A stretch of DNA of 64,000 nucleotides. Source: Ciborinia camelliae. Taxonomy: Eukaryota; Ascomycota; Leotiomycetes; Helotiales; Sclerotiniaceae. Of the stretch, positions 33,790-44,570 are shown piece after piece. The DNA lies in the NCBI GenBank assembly GCA_025890175.1, contig JANPYM010000009.1, positions 827,650 to 891,649 on the forward strand, in the 5' to 3' direction. How positions within the stretch are numbered: position 1 is the first letter of the stretch; each line of letters begins with the position of its first letter. Position numbers and translations under genes: made by a program. The notes beneath the pieces are model-generated. The model was given only the letters and a program-made list of their open reading frames with translations, searched no databases and was not told where the DNA came from.

Positions 33790-35756
33790 ATGGCAGATTC
33801 AAGACCAATAACGTTGGTTTCTGATACTGAATTGGAAAAGAGTACTGCTCCTTCGGTCGACGATTCGATATTGAGAGAGCAGAAGAACAGCGCAGATGGT
33901 GCGGCAGTAGAAAACGGGGAGGCAAAAGACAATGGACAGGAGGAATATGGCATAGAGTATCCAAAGGCCTTTGCATTGGTGATGATAGTGGTTGCATTGT
34001 GTCTTAGTATCTTCCTCGTCGCTTTGGATATGACCATCGTCGTATGTATACATTGTCACCCTTCTACCTACAAGAATCACATTACATTCTAAATTCATTA
34101 GCTAAACGTCAACTTAGGCCACTGCAATTCCTAAGATTACCGATCAATTTCACGGCTTAGATCTTGTCGGCTGGTATGGTTCTGCATTCTTCCTTACACT
34201 CGGTTCCTTCCAATCGACCTGGGGAAAGGGCTATAAATATTTTCCTCTAAAGACAACCTTCCTCTTGTCCATTTTTGTGTTCGAACTAGGAAGTTTGATC
34301 TGCGGTATGTTCTCTTAAATCCACAACTCCAACGGCACAACTAATCCCAAAACTCTTAGGCGTTGCTCCCAATAGTACCGCTCTAATAGTAGGCCGGGCC
34401 ATTGCTGGACTCGGAGGTGCAGGAATTGCATCTGGAGCATATACAATCATAGCATTCGCAGCACGCCCGCAACACCGCGCAGCTTATACTGGAGTCCTGG
34501 GTGCATCATATGGAGTAGCATCTGTAGTGGGCCCTCTTCTTGGGGGTGTATTTGCAGATAAATTAACATGGCGTTGGTGCTTTTACATCAATTTGCCCAT
34601 TGGAGGTGCTGCTGCGGCTATTATTCTATTCCGTGAGTACTTAGCTGATTCTCCCTACTCTCTATATATAAAATGACTGCTAACATGACAACTGTCTAGT
34701 GTTCACTACTCCTCCAAATGCAGTACCAGCTCCTGCTACTCTTAAAGAAAAGATCTTACAAATGGATCTTCCCGGAACCTTCACAATCATGGCCAGTTTC
34801 GTCTGCTTTTTCCTATCTCTGCAATGGGGCGGCCAAACCAAAGCCTGGAAATCTGCCGATGTCATCGGAACCCTCATCGGCTTCGTCCTTCTCCTCATCC
34901 TCTTCCTTGTAATTCAATATTTCCAAGGCGAGCGTGGAATAATCGTCAGTCGTTTGTTAAAAGAACGCACTATTCCTGTAGGAATGGCATATGCTTTTTT
35001 CCTTGGTGGTGGATGGTTCCTCTTACTTTACTATCTTCCATATTACTTCCAGGTCGTTTCTGGAGTTTCGGCTTCTCAATCTGGTGTGCGAAATCTGCCA
35101 ATGATTATTGGTACTACCATTGCCACTATTATATCTGGAGGACTGATCTCTGCATTTGGTCACTTGTAAGTCCCCATTCTACCATTTTATAGGTCTCTAA
35201 CTGTCGCTTACTAATGTATCCTTCCAGCGTTCCCCTCATGATTATTGGCGCAGTCGGCGGAACAGTCGGATGCGGTCTTCTCTACACCCTGTCCACCACC
35301 TCCACCTCCGCCCAATGGATAGGCTACCAGGCACTTGCCGGCCTCTCAACAGGTCTCGCATTCCAAATTCCCGTTATCTCCTCCCAAGCCATTGTCTCCT
35401 CGGTCGACCTTTCATCCGCAACAGCCATGGTACTCTTCCTCCAAACTATCGGCGGCGCCTTTTTCATCTCTATCGCCGAAGCAGCATTTGCAAACCGGAT
35501 TCTACACGTTCTTCCTCATTATGCGCCTTCTGTATCGCCAGCCCAAGTATTGTCAGTAGGGGTTAGCGAATTAAGAAACGTGTTTGGGAAAGAGGGTGAG
35601 GTCATTCAGGGGATTATAGAAAGTTATTTGCAGGGGTTAAAGGTTACGTATGCGATGGCAATAACGTGTTCAGGAATTGCGGTGTTTGTGGCTTTGGGAA
35701 GTAAGTGGCCTTGGAAGAATTTGAAAGGTAAGACCTCGATGGGCGGTGCTGCTTAG
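33790..35756 (+). CDS. MFS exporter, DHA2 (14-TM drug:H+ antiporter) family
   Basis: Five exons, 33790-34041, 34118-34304, 34360-34632, 34700-35165 and 35228-35756, encode 568 aa. The first transmembrane segment is preceded by a hydrophilic N-terminus and contains [19 protein letters not shown], the start typical of DHA2 proteins. Later landmarks are [20 protein letters not shown], the antiporter motif C region [20 protein letters not shown] and [14 protein letters not shown]. The two central extra helices characteristic of 14-TM members are present ([32 protein letters not shown]). These exporters move toxins, pigments or drugs out of fungal cells. The substrate here is unknown, and no biosynthetic cluster is visible next to it. 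Confidence 0.93.
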
Positions 35757-36407
35757 ATGGAAGACTCGGAGTGGAGGAAGTACTTGCTAAAAGAATTTGC
35801 GCTAAAGATGATAGATGAAGAGACGATGATGATTGGTAAATATAGAATTGAGCATCAAGTATATAGGGAGTTCTTCTCACGTGAAATAGCAGTATAATGT
35901 ATATCATCTCCTCGAAGATCGTCCCCAAGAAATACAAATTTCACCTAGAGTGAGCTTCGAAGCGTCACTAGCGTTTAATCCCTGTCAAGTGTTCTTTTCA
36001 TTTGGTACACTGCTGAATTAATTTTGGAGACTCGAAATGAGACTGGTTGGGGAGGCTAGACGTTCGTAGTCTGCAACTAGTAGTTCTAGTTCTAGGACTT
36101 TTGCTCTAGTTCACGCACAAAAGATTAGTAAATTCATTTACAATATTCTAAATCTCAGTTGAAAACTCTTATTCCTACAACATAAAAAATTAGGTATCAT
36201 ACATCTCTAATATTTTTCATGTTTCAATTGAATCAATTCGCTTTCGACTTACCTCGTACGATCCACCTCAATACAATAACATCAATCCAAACATACGACT
36301 CTATCACATCTACCTCAGAACATCACATTACATCAATCTTGATAAATCATCGCGATTTAGACACCGATAATCAATCTACATCTGCCATTCAACTTAAATC
36401 CCCAACA
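35757..36407. other. Intergenic region
   Basis: This lies between the DHA2 exporter and the orphan pair, both on the plus strand. An in-frame upstream ATG for the first orphan gene lies at 36219. Otherwise nothing was recognised. Confidence 0.5.
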
Positions 36408-37048
36408 ATGGCCTCCCGAAGCTCCTCCTCCTCCTCCGATGATTCTGTCGACTTTATTCTTTCTGACAACGTGGACGGACTCTTCTTCTTCAGAGATGAC
36501 CACCAAGAAGATGCCAACAATCAATCTGCGACAGATAATCAACCTACCATGGAGAACCGACCTATCCCAGCCTATGTACCAGCTCCCCCTACAGCAACCT
36601 GTATCTGGCCCCCCCAACAGTTATGGAAAGCCTAGACACCCTCTTCTGGATCGGGTTCACTATCCCCAAAGCCCTCGAGATCTGGAAAAAATGGAAGTCC
36701 CTAGAGAATCCATCTCAGGGTGCTATTAGCGAGTATTTAGGTGGCATAACATTCATGGATTGTATACTACGCCACATCGTCGAGCCAAACGAAGAAGATA
36801 GGCCACAGAACATGGAGTGGGCTGAAGAGGCGAATGCGAATATGATCAGATGGGGAATAGGATACGAGTTACGAGCATTAATTTTGGATGAGGGGGTTAG
36901 GGACTTTGTCCTTTTGCAGCCGGTGAGCCATCTGGTAGAACATTTATTACGGCTATCACTTAAGCGATGCGCCAAAAGGATCATACGCTCCGAAAGGATC
37001 AGGCGCAGAACGCACACTACAATCTACAATTTAGGGAAGAGCCTTTGA
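36408..37048 (+). pseudogene. Orphan gene copy 1, broken by a one-base frameshift in a C run
   Basis: Frame 1 runs from an ATG in good context (CCAACAATGGCC, 36408; an in-frame ATG also lies at 36219) through a Ser/Asp-rich segment to a stop at 36635. Frame 2 continues directly from 36608 to 37048 with DTLFWIGFTIPKALEIWKKW, MDCILRHIVEPNEED and IRWGIGYELRALILDEGV. The switch falls at a run of seven C residues (36609-36615). One additional C would merge the two frames into about 213 codons. It is either a pseudogene or a homopolymer sequencing error. The second half is similar to the segment at 37152-37503, which argues for real ancestral coding. No known domain was recognised. Confidence 0.6.
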
Positions 37049-37083
37049 GTTCTTTCCCGTGCTATACCCAATGTTGGGAATAG

Positions 37084-37503
37084 CAACACAGAAGTTCCGA
37101 ATACCTCAACGTCTTCTCCAACGCATTTCCTCCACCCACTCCCAAGAGTTCTCGAAAGCCAAGAAACCCTCCTATACCTCGGTTGGAGCCCCCCATCAAT
37201 GCTCTCGAAATCTGGACAAACTGGAAGGCTCTTGAAGAAATCCAAAGCAACGAGTCGGACGAAGAGCTCAAAGTCAAGTCGAATTCCTTTCATTTGTCAT
37301 AGCTTGCATCCCTCATCTAAAACAGGGAGAGATACAACAGTATATGGATATTGAAATGAAGGGATGGGGAGTGGGGGATAGGTTGAGAGAGGCGATTATG
37401 GATGAGATGTTTAAGGATGTTAGACAGACTGGGAGGGCAAGGTATTGCAGAAAGTCGATGATTATGAGATGGGACATCGGACAAAACTTCGGAAGCAGAT
37501 CCT
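37084..37503 (+). pseudogene. Orphan gene copy 2, decayed tandem paralogue of copy 1
   Basis: The region aligns with copy 1 in three different frames. LESQETLLYLGWSP matches the ESLDTLFWIGF part. After a frame change at a six-C run (37189-37194), INALEIWTNWKALEEI matches PKALEIWKKWKSLEN. After a second change at an exact 5-bp tandem duplication (AAGTC twice, 37271-37280), VEFLSFVIACIPHLKQGE and MKGWGVGDRLREAIMDEMF match the FMDCILRHI and MIRWGIGYELRALILDEGV parts. Order and spacing agree with copy 1. At least two frameshifts mean it is unlikely to make a full product. Confidence 0.6.
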
Positions 37504-37897
37504 GATTGGTGGAGGGTAATTAGATGAGGGGGTATTTCAATGTTCAGATGAGAACTATTGATGGGATGGAGAAGTAGTATAGTCTTTTGGAGGAGTATGT
37601 TACGTACTCGAGCATATCTATGTAGCAAGTTCTCAGTGTTCATCTGACACAAGAACATTCAGGTTATAAAAGTAGTCTTATGGGTTTCTGGGCAGAATGC
37701 TAACTTGAAGTCGTCCCATTTGAATTAATCGATATTGCATTTTTATTGTCTTCAAATCATTCATGTCCTGACGAGATATCAAAGCCATAAGATCGGCCCG
37801 TATCCTATCCCTCCTCAAAACGCCAGGTATAAATAACATCCCCTTCCCTTCACCTCCTTCACCTCCCTCACCCAGAGTCCTCTCATATCAAACCCAC
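37504..37897. other. Short intergenic region
   Basis: This lies between the decayed copy 2 and the 3' end of the conserved unknown gene. No feature was recognised. Confidence 0.5.
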
Positions 37898-38473
37898 CTA
37901 ACTCTCCACCCCCAAAGCCTTAGCCCCGACCAACCTTCCCCCCTCAGCCCCCAAAACCCAATACTCAACCCTACTTCCCTCCCCGGGCACCCTATAAACC
38001 CTCACATCACTCCCCTTACTCGCATCTCTAACCGCTTTCACAATGTCTTTATATTGTCCGTGGGGGTCCCATTCTCCTATATCCATTATTTGGATTTCCT
38101 CCGCAGCATCCGAGGGGGAAGGATGTTCTATGAGTTTGGCGAGAGTTTCTTTTCATGTTAGCATTTACAAAAATGAATATTCCCCATAGACAGCATCACA
38201 GGAAAAATAATATGGGGAAATGGAGAAACACATACCCTCATCAGGTAACCCGCTCCCCTCATTCTTCAACGCCACAACCACAAAAGGTTCATCCGAATCA
38301 CTGATATACCACGCATCCTTTGTCGCTCTGACCAATACCCCAGGTACATCCACCTCATCATCCATCGTTTTAAACTCTGCTTTCTTGCTGTTACCAGTAG
38401 TTTTCGATGTGCCAGCGCTGGGGTCCTCATTGGCTTTATCGAGAAACGCCATGTAATCTTCGTCGGTTGCCAT
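37898..38473 (-). CDS. Conserved small fungal protein of unknown function
   Basis: Exons 38236-38473 and 37898-38148 encode 162 aa, starting MATDEDYMAFLDKANEDPSA. The frame is open upstream for about 100 more codons. That part is low-complexity and unlike the conserved body, so the internal ATG is preferred. The intron (38149-38235) has a GTATGT donor, and the join gives LPDEETLAKLIEHPSPSDA. Recognisable blocks are VRATKDAWYISDSDEPFVVV, then MDIGEWDPHGQYKDIVKAVRD and VRVYRVPGEGSRVEYWVL. From memory, similar proteins occur widely in filamentous ascomycetes without an assigned role. There are no membrane segments and no signal peptide. Confidence 0.8.
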
Positions 38474-39335
38474 TGTATCTATGGTGTTGATATTGATTTG
38501 TTCGGGCGGCGAGGCTTCGGTATCTGTATTTGTATGCTCTGAAGGCTTGTTCTCGTTCGTATTTCTATGCTTAGGAGTCGAGCTGCACAGGAATCGCCGC
38601 TCACTTATTCCTCCAAATACACTTGCAATACTAGATCTTCCCTCAAGCCCGGTAACTCGATTTCGTCGAAATAAAGAAGTAGGAGCCGTAAACACAACCC
38701 TACAACCTACACGATAATTGGAACCTGAGCCGTCGACACACCCGGCAATTCTGCCCGCGGCCTTTCTACCCAAGGTAAATGGCCTAATGATTGCGACTTT
38801 CTTCCTTCCTCGTTTGTTCTATCACCCTGTCTAACGTTATTTTCTCTTTTCCACAGCTCCTGTTTTATAAATAGAAGAAGTTCGACTTTGTGGCGCAGAT
38901 TTCGTTTGTCTTTTGTTTTGATTCTTGTTTTTGCGATTTTTCTCGATTGATTCCTTGATGCTTCGGTATGGAATGGCGAGGACGGCGGAAAGTGCACCCA
39001 TTGAAGCTAAGAGAGAGAGACAGAAAGAGAGAGAGAGAGAGGGGGGTCGAGGGAGAGGATGTTGTGCGACTGCGGTGACGTGACGTGGGGTAAGGTCAAT
39101 GGGAAACTTTTCTTTTTTTTCTTGTTGGTGCAAGATAAAAATCTGCAGTAAAGGGGACGATAAGGTTATATATAATAGGTACCCAGCCAGGTACAGATTA
39201 ATGAGAAGGGAAAATTATTTAGAATTCCGAGGTTGGCACGTAATAATTCGATTTGTATGAAGACTCGGATTAAAGGGATGGAATATAAATTATCAATCAC
39301 CAATGTCTACTACCTGAGAAGAAAGAAGGAATATA

Positions 39336-39378
<43 letters not shown>

Positions 39379-39699
39379 ATAATATACTACCGTCAGCCAT
39401 ATTGTAAAAAAATCATTTGATCATCAACACTGCCAACTCATAACCCTTTGAAAGCTTGAGTCCATAACTAAACTACGTAAAAAATAAACACTTTTCATAT
39501 CGAAATTTTCACTCTCATAGTGGGCTCATCAAAATCTGAACATATTTAAAATTATTGGATATCATTGACATTTCTTCATTGATGGAATGCTAGTAATATC
39601 CATGGGTAATCATGGACTGCTTGTTGCACATATGATACCCCCACCGACTACACCTGTCGAAAAGCCAGAAACCCGAAATGCAGAACCAATTTTTTGAAT
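38474..39699. other. Intergenic region with microsatellites
   Basis: It includes a purine-rich (AG)n tract near 39010-39045 and an (AT)n microsatellite near 39338-39371. A long open frame upstream of the 162-aa gene is probably leader sequence. No additional gene is supported. Confidence 0.55.
39338..39371. repeat. (AT)n microsatellite
   Basis: About 17 uninterrupted TA dinucleotides are followed by further AT-rich sequence, a likely length-polymorphic site. Confidence 0.9.
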
Positions 39700-41107
39700 T
39701 TAAGAAGATGTAGCAATATCCTTCTTGAGGGTACCCAAGAAGGTGTGCTTCTCTTCGGGGGTTTGGTAAGCACCGTGACCGAACTTGGAGGATGTATCGA
39801 TCCATTTCAACTCAACCTTCTCCAAGGCCTTTCTTGAGGTGTGAACGAACATGGATTTTCTGAGAGTCATGACGCGCTTCTTGACACCTGGAACGGAACC
39901 CTTAAGCATGATGAAGTCGTTCTTGACCTCACCATATCTAACAAAGCCACCCATACTATAATTTATTAGTCTTCTGTTATGCAAAGTGCTGTGGTGTAAG
40001 AACTTACGGAGTAATGGCCTTCTTGGAGACATCGAACTCAGTGGCGGCGTTGTTGGGGTCGTCACCACGGCCGATACGGTAGACCTTGTGGTTGCAAGAG
40101 GTACGATGATGGTATCCATCTTGACCAGCACGGGCAACAGTCCATTGGACGTGGGCCGGATGCCAGGCACCGATACAGGCAACCTTACGGAGACCCTTGT
40201 GTGTCTTTCTTGGAAGCTTCTTGGTTCCCCATCTGCTGGTGACACCGGAGAAACCGTGTCCCTTGGTGACGGCAATGACATCAATCATCTCATCTTGCTC
40301 GAAGATGGAGCTGATCTCAACTGGCTTCTCGAAGAGACCGCTGGCGAAGTCAACCTTCTCAGCGACGCTACCTCCGTTAACTTGGATCTCCATCAAATGG
40401 GCCTTCTTTTGCTTGAGAGGAGTCTTTCTGATTTGGGTGTGGGCGAGGACACGGACGACGGTGCAGTACTTCTTGATACGCTCGAGTTCACGGGTGATGG
40501 AAGATCCGCTGTTCTCGGAGTGCTTCTTGGCGTACTTGGTGAAAGCCTTCTTCTTGCTCTTGTACCAGTTCTTGTAGAATCTGCGCTTAACTTCGTCGCT
40601 CAAGTGCTCGGCCCAGACAGTTGTAAGGGATCTGAGACCACGAGGAGTCTCAATGTAACCCACTAGACCAACAACGATAACCTAAAAAGATATTAGCCAT
40701 TGGCTTGAGCCAAGCGGGCTGCGTTGTTCGTACCGGTGGTGTCTCAATGACAGTCACTGCCTCAACGACCTCCTTCTTGTGTGTTTTCGCACCAGGACGG
40801 TCGAGATCGCGGACAATGGTAGTCATACCAGCCTTGTAACCAAGAGTGGCAGTAAGGTGGACTGGCTTGGTCTTATCATCCTTGGGGAAACTGGTTGCCA
40901 TTGAAAAGTTAGTAAATTAATTCTTCTTTTCCCAGATAAATTTGCAGGCAGATATTGATTGATTCAAGGAATTTTTCAACCAGAATTAAAAATAAAATTG
41001 GGGTAAATGCTTCACCTCTTGACCTTTCCGCGGTGACGGCTTGCTCTCTTTCTTGGGAGATAAGCAAGGGATCCGTGACGGGGAGCTTCGAATTTACGGT
41101 GCGACAT
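39700..41107 (-). CDS. RPL3: 60S ribosomal protein L3 (uL3)
   Basis: uL3 is a core protein near the peptidyl transferase centre of the large ribosomal subunit. Four exons give 392 aa, close to the yeast length of 387: 41016-41107 ([20 protein letters not shown]), 40734-40890 ([20 protein letters not shown]), 40008-40681 and 39700-39955. Intron 1 has a perfect TACTAAC branch site 19 bases before the acceptor. Conserved blocks include [58 protein letters not shown] and [14 protein letters not shown]. The GAWHPA stretch carries the histidine modified in yeast uL3. An internal ATG just before exon 2 (MATSFPKDD) is intronic, not the start. Confidence 0.98.
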
Positions 41108-42423
41108 GTTGGCGGTGGTCGACTTCTTTGGGTGTTGAGGTTCGAAATCAAAAGTTCAAAAGATTTCAATGAGAAAAGTTCACAAATTGGTGTCTGTGGG
41201 ATTTCTCGGTTAGAGGTCTCTTAGTGTTCCTAAAGTAGACTAGTGCGTAAATGAAGGAAAAAAGTTGTTGATATTTTTGCGCTGATGGGTCTCGGCATCA
41301 ACAATGCACGTGATCGAGGTGAGAACTTCTCTACTTCCATTTCCAGCTTCCTGGAAAACCCCCATTTGACAGATGCACCATTCTACTGTTTTTCTGTTAT
41401 TGATTATAGAGTAGGGCCATGGTGTATATATAATTTATCCCCTTATTTCCCTGATTTCATTCTCATGTTTGGACTCTTATTTGTTAGTAGCAGCTGGTGT
41501 TATATCAAAAATATCACGAAGCAGCTCAGCGAATCATCTTTTGTTGGCATCTTCATTATCATGATATTGGTATCGGTATTGGTATATACGCCTCCTACAA
41601 GTTTCCATTCCTCACCTGCCCCTCAAACTCCATCGGTGTCACACCCATCCCCACCTCCCTTCTAACTTTCCTTTCAACACCGATTCATCTAATTGCCAGC
41701 CCATTCGTTCAAGACTAATCATGTCAAACTGGATCAAAAGATCTCCACCCGCACCGGAAAATCCAATTAAATACAATATCAAACCAAAGACTAAGCCAGC
41801 CAAGCCAAACCAATCGATCCAATCCAATCAATTATGTCAGTTAGTCAATAAAGTCAATCCATTCATTCATCCTCACTTCCTCTTATCAACCCCATCTCTC
41901 CTATTTTCTGGTAAAGAAACTCATCTAGAGCTCTATATTCTTCCCTTCTAAGAATCAAACACGATATTTGAGTTTATGAAGAAAGCCTTCCCATCAACAA
42001 AATTGAACCGAGAAAGAAAAACGAACAAATATGAACCAGTGGTATTTTTGTACAACTGCGATAGCACAAAGGCTTCAAAATGCACTTTGAACATAACCAA
42101 AGACAGTTGGTGTAAAGCTAGAAAGGCAAATCGATAAACACGCTCGATGCTGAAAAGTATAAAACGCCAACGCCGCTATGCAATGTGTATCTATGGCGAG
42201 AAAAACAAGATTAATTATAAAGACGCACGCTCTTTTGTGACATTCGGTGAATAAAAAGATAAATCGAAATCGCCAGGCGCCCGCCAGGCCCAACTGCCTT
42301 CTATATGTCCTTTGGCGCATGTATGTTCGTGCAACGTCTCGAGGGGTATATGATTCGCTTTTGCGCCTTTGCAAAGTAAAGTACGTCCTTTATACAAAAA
42401 GTTTATGGAGAAATGAAGAGCCT
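41108..42423. other. Intergenic region
   Basis: This is the promoter side of RPL3 and the 3' side of the Kre6-type gene. A CACGTG hexamer lies near 41309. Two small ATG ORFs (41285-41665 and 41721-41951) show no family features. Confidence 0.5.
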
Positions 42424-44570
42424 CTAGCAGGTGTCGACGAAAGAATTTGTAGGCCACGAATAGCCAGCGTCTGACCAAGTAGTATGATTTTGATTTTGCT
42501 AAATTTATTAGCAACATATAGTGAGAGGAAAGCAATAAACTTACATATGCCTTCGGAAACTTCTTGATGTATTCGGTGGTCGGGTATCCATCAGGGTCAC
42601 AAGTGACTGATTCCGACCCTTCTGGTTGATATATTCGGATGTAATCAAAGCGCATAGTAGCAGGGAACAAAGTGTTCAGGTTAGGCATCATGACTTGAGA
42701 GAAACTTGTACCCATTCCCAAATTCATGATAAGCGCCATAGGCTCTTCCGGCATCGTTCGTTGGCCAATATTTCCGTTTGGTCTCAAAGCCCGGGCATCC
42801 ATTTTCCAAGTGTACTGGTCACCAACGAACCATGTGACCTTTCCACTGGATCCAGGGGTATATTCGAATCCATACGTTTGATATCCATTACCATCATACC
42901 AATCATTGTTAAGCCAAGTCACCGAAGACATAGCTTGTTGATAATTTCCACCGCGATAGGAGTTTACAGAGCTCTGTTCGTTGTCGTAGACCTCCACATA
43001 ATTGTAGTCGGGCATATAGAATATGTCGAAGGGAGCAATCTGGTAGGATTGAGACGCGGAACCTGTAGCTGTTCCCCAATTTGTCGTCATGAATCCAACA
43101 CTGGCTTCTAATCCATCAATTTCAGGCGCCGACCGAGAATTGCCACGCGAAGGGTGTATTTGACTTTTGCAAGTACATGCTGGCAACTTCATACCAGGCA
43201 GCCAACTGATACCATCCGTCGAACTCTGATTTGATGTGATACCGTAATCGCATTTATCCCAATAACTATACGGCCACATTCCCTCCGTGGTAGCTTGATA
43301 ACCAGGTCGTCCCAAATTGCCCATAGTCCAGAAACCAGGCCAGAAACCGGGCCAATCTCCTCGCCCAGGCAATGAAATACTAGCTTCTACGCGACCACCC
43401 TTAAAGCACATTTTATTCCATGATTGAACCATTCCCGAACGATAATTTAAGTTGTGGCTTTGGAAAGCATCGAATTTTATGTTCAGAGTACCGTTTCCAG
43501 TTGTCACAGCATCTGGATCATACCATTCCAAATCCTGAGTAGCACCGTACCAGATATCCACAGCTTGAAAAAATGGATCATCACCATCATAGAAAGTTCG
43601 GCCATCGGTATTAAATTCATCAGAGAACTAAGACAATCAGCATTGGAAATATAATCATGATATAACAAACCTACCACAAGGTTCAACTTTGTGCCATCTT
43701 GAGCAGTTTTAGTTTTCACAGAGTCTGGAGTATCGGGATCTATCAGACTAGTCCTCACATTCTTGAGAAGGGAAACTTTGTCGGATAAACAATCTACTGC
43801 TGCTGCACAAGCTCCATGAGTCGGATCAATTTTGTCTTTGATAAATGTACTGAGCAATTATTAGCAGAAGTTTCCACGGACATCAACCAAAAAACATACA
43901 CTACTGGATATCCAACAAACAAAGCCAGCACCCCCAAGACGATGAAAATTAATCCTCCGATGTTTGTGAGACCTCTCCTGTTCCATATATCGCACTTGTC
44001 TTGGTCCTTATCATTTGGGTCTGGATTGTGAAGGTAATCATCCTTTTCAACATCCTCTGGGAAAAGTAATAACCCTGCGGATGGCATGATATTATACTTT
44101 TCAGAAACAGTTTGTGTATTGATATTCTCGTCATCACTTTCCCCTGCTCTTGAAGAAGCTCTAGAATCATCAAAAGGCGAACCAAATGGCCCTACTCGGC
44201 TGTCTCGACTTCCTGCCTCTGAGCTCCAACTTGTTCTTCGTGATGAGAACCCCGATATCGAGGGAGAAGGTAATGGGTAGTCGGAATATGATGATGATTG
44301 GTTGTTAGCCGCAGGCCGTGATCTTGAAGGGGGAAGTAGCATTTCATTTGACTGGGCCACATCGGGTGAACCATATAGAGGGGCAGCCATTCGTGATTGT
44401 TGCGAACCAGAAGTCGGTGGTCGCGGCGGCGGGATTAACTGCCTCGATTGACCAGGCGTTCCTGCAGTAGAAGGAGAACTAGCAGATGGATCCAGCACAT
44501 CTCCACCACTGCCTGAATTAACTGTTATGTGAGGGGGCTTTCGCCCGGAGCCACTATACGAGTGGTCCAT
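42424..44570 (-). CDS. KRE6: Kre6/Skn1-family beta-1,6-glucan synthesis protein (GH16-like)
   Basis: This type II membrane protein family is required for cell-wall beta-1,6-glucan assembly in the secretory pathway. Four exons, 43900-44570, 43675-43849, 42545-43627 and 42424-42498, encode 667 aa. The cytosolic N-terminus (about 200 residues) is Ser/Pro-rich. One transmembrane helix follows (LTNIGGLIFIVLGVLALFVG), then a lumenal GH16-like domain starting FSDEFNTDGRTFYDGDDPF. The catalytic-type motif EIDGLE lies at about residues 451-456. The last 75-bp exon supplies the conserved C-terminus TTWSDAGYSWPTNSFVDTC; reading through its intron gives an unrelated tail. The gene is preceded by an unusually long intergenic region. 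Confidence 0.95.

Noticed and set aside
38474..38773. N-terminal extension of the 162-aa conserved protein
   Set aside because: Frame is open but low-complexity and unlike the conserved body; more likely 5' leader.
39986..40666. 226-codon plus-strand frame overlapping RPL3 exon 3
   Set aside because: It is the antisense shadow of a highly expressed, codon-biased ribosomal protein exon; its composition reflects the complement of uL3.
41285..41665. 126-codon plus-strand frame with hydrophobic stretches
   Set aside because: Low-complexity Ser/Pro end, no family pattern, and it sits in the RPL3 promoter side.
42215..42544. C-terminal extension obtained by reading through the last intron of the Kre6-type gene
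   Set aside because: A GTAAG donor after KFPKAY and a 75-bp terminal exon at 42424-42498 restore the conserved family C-terminus TTWSDAGYSWPTNSFVDTC.
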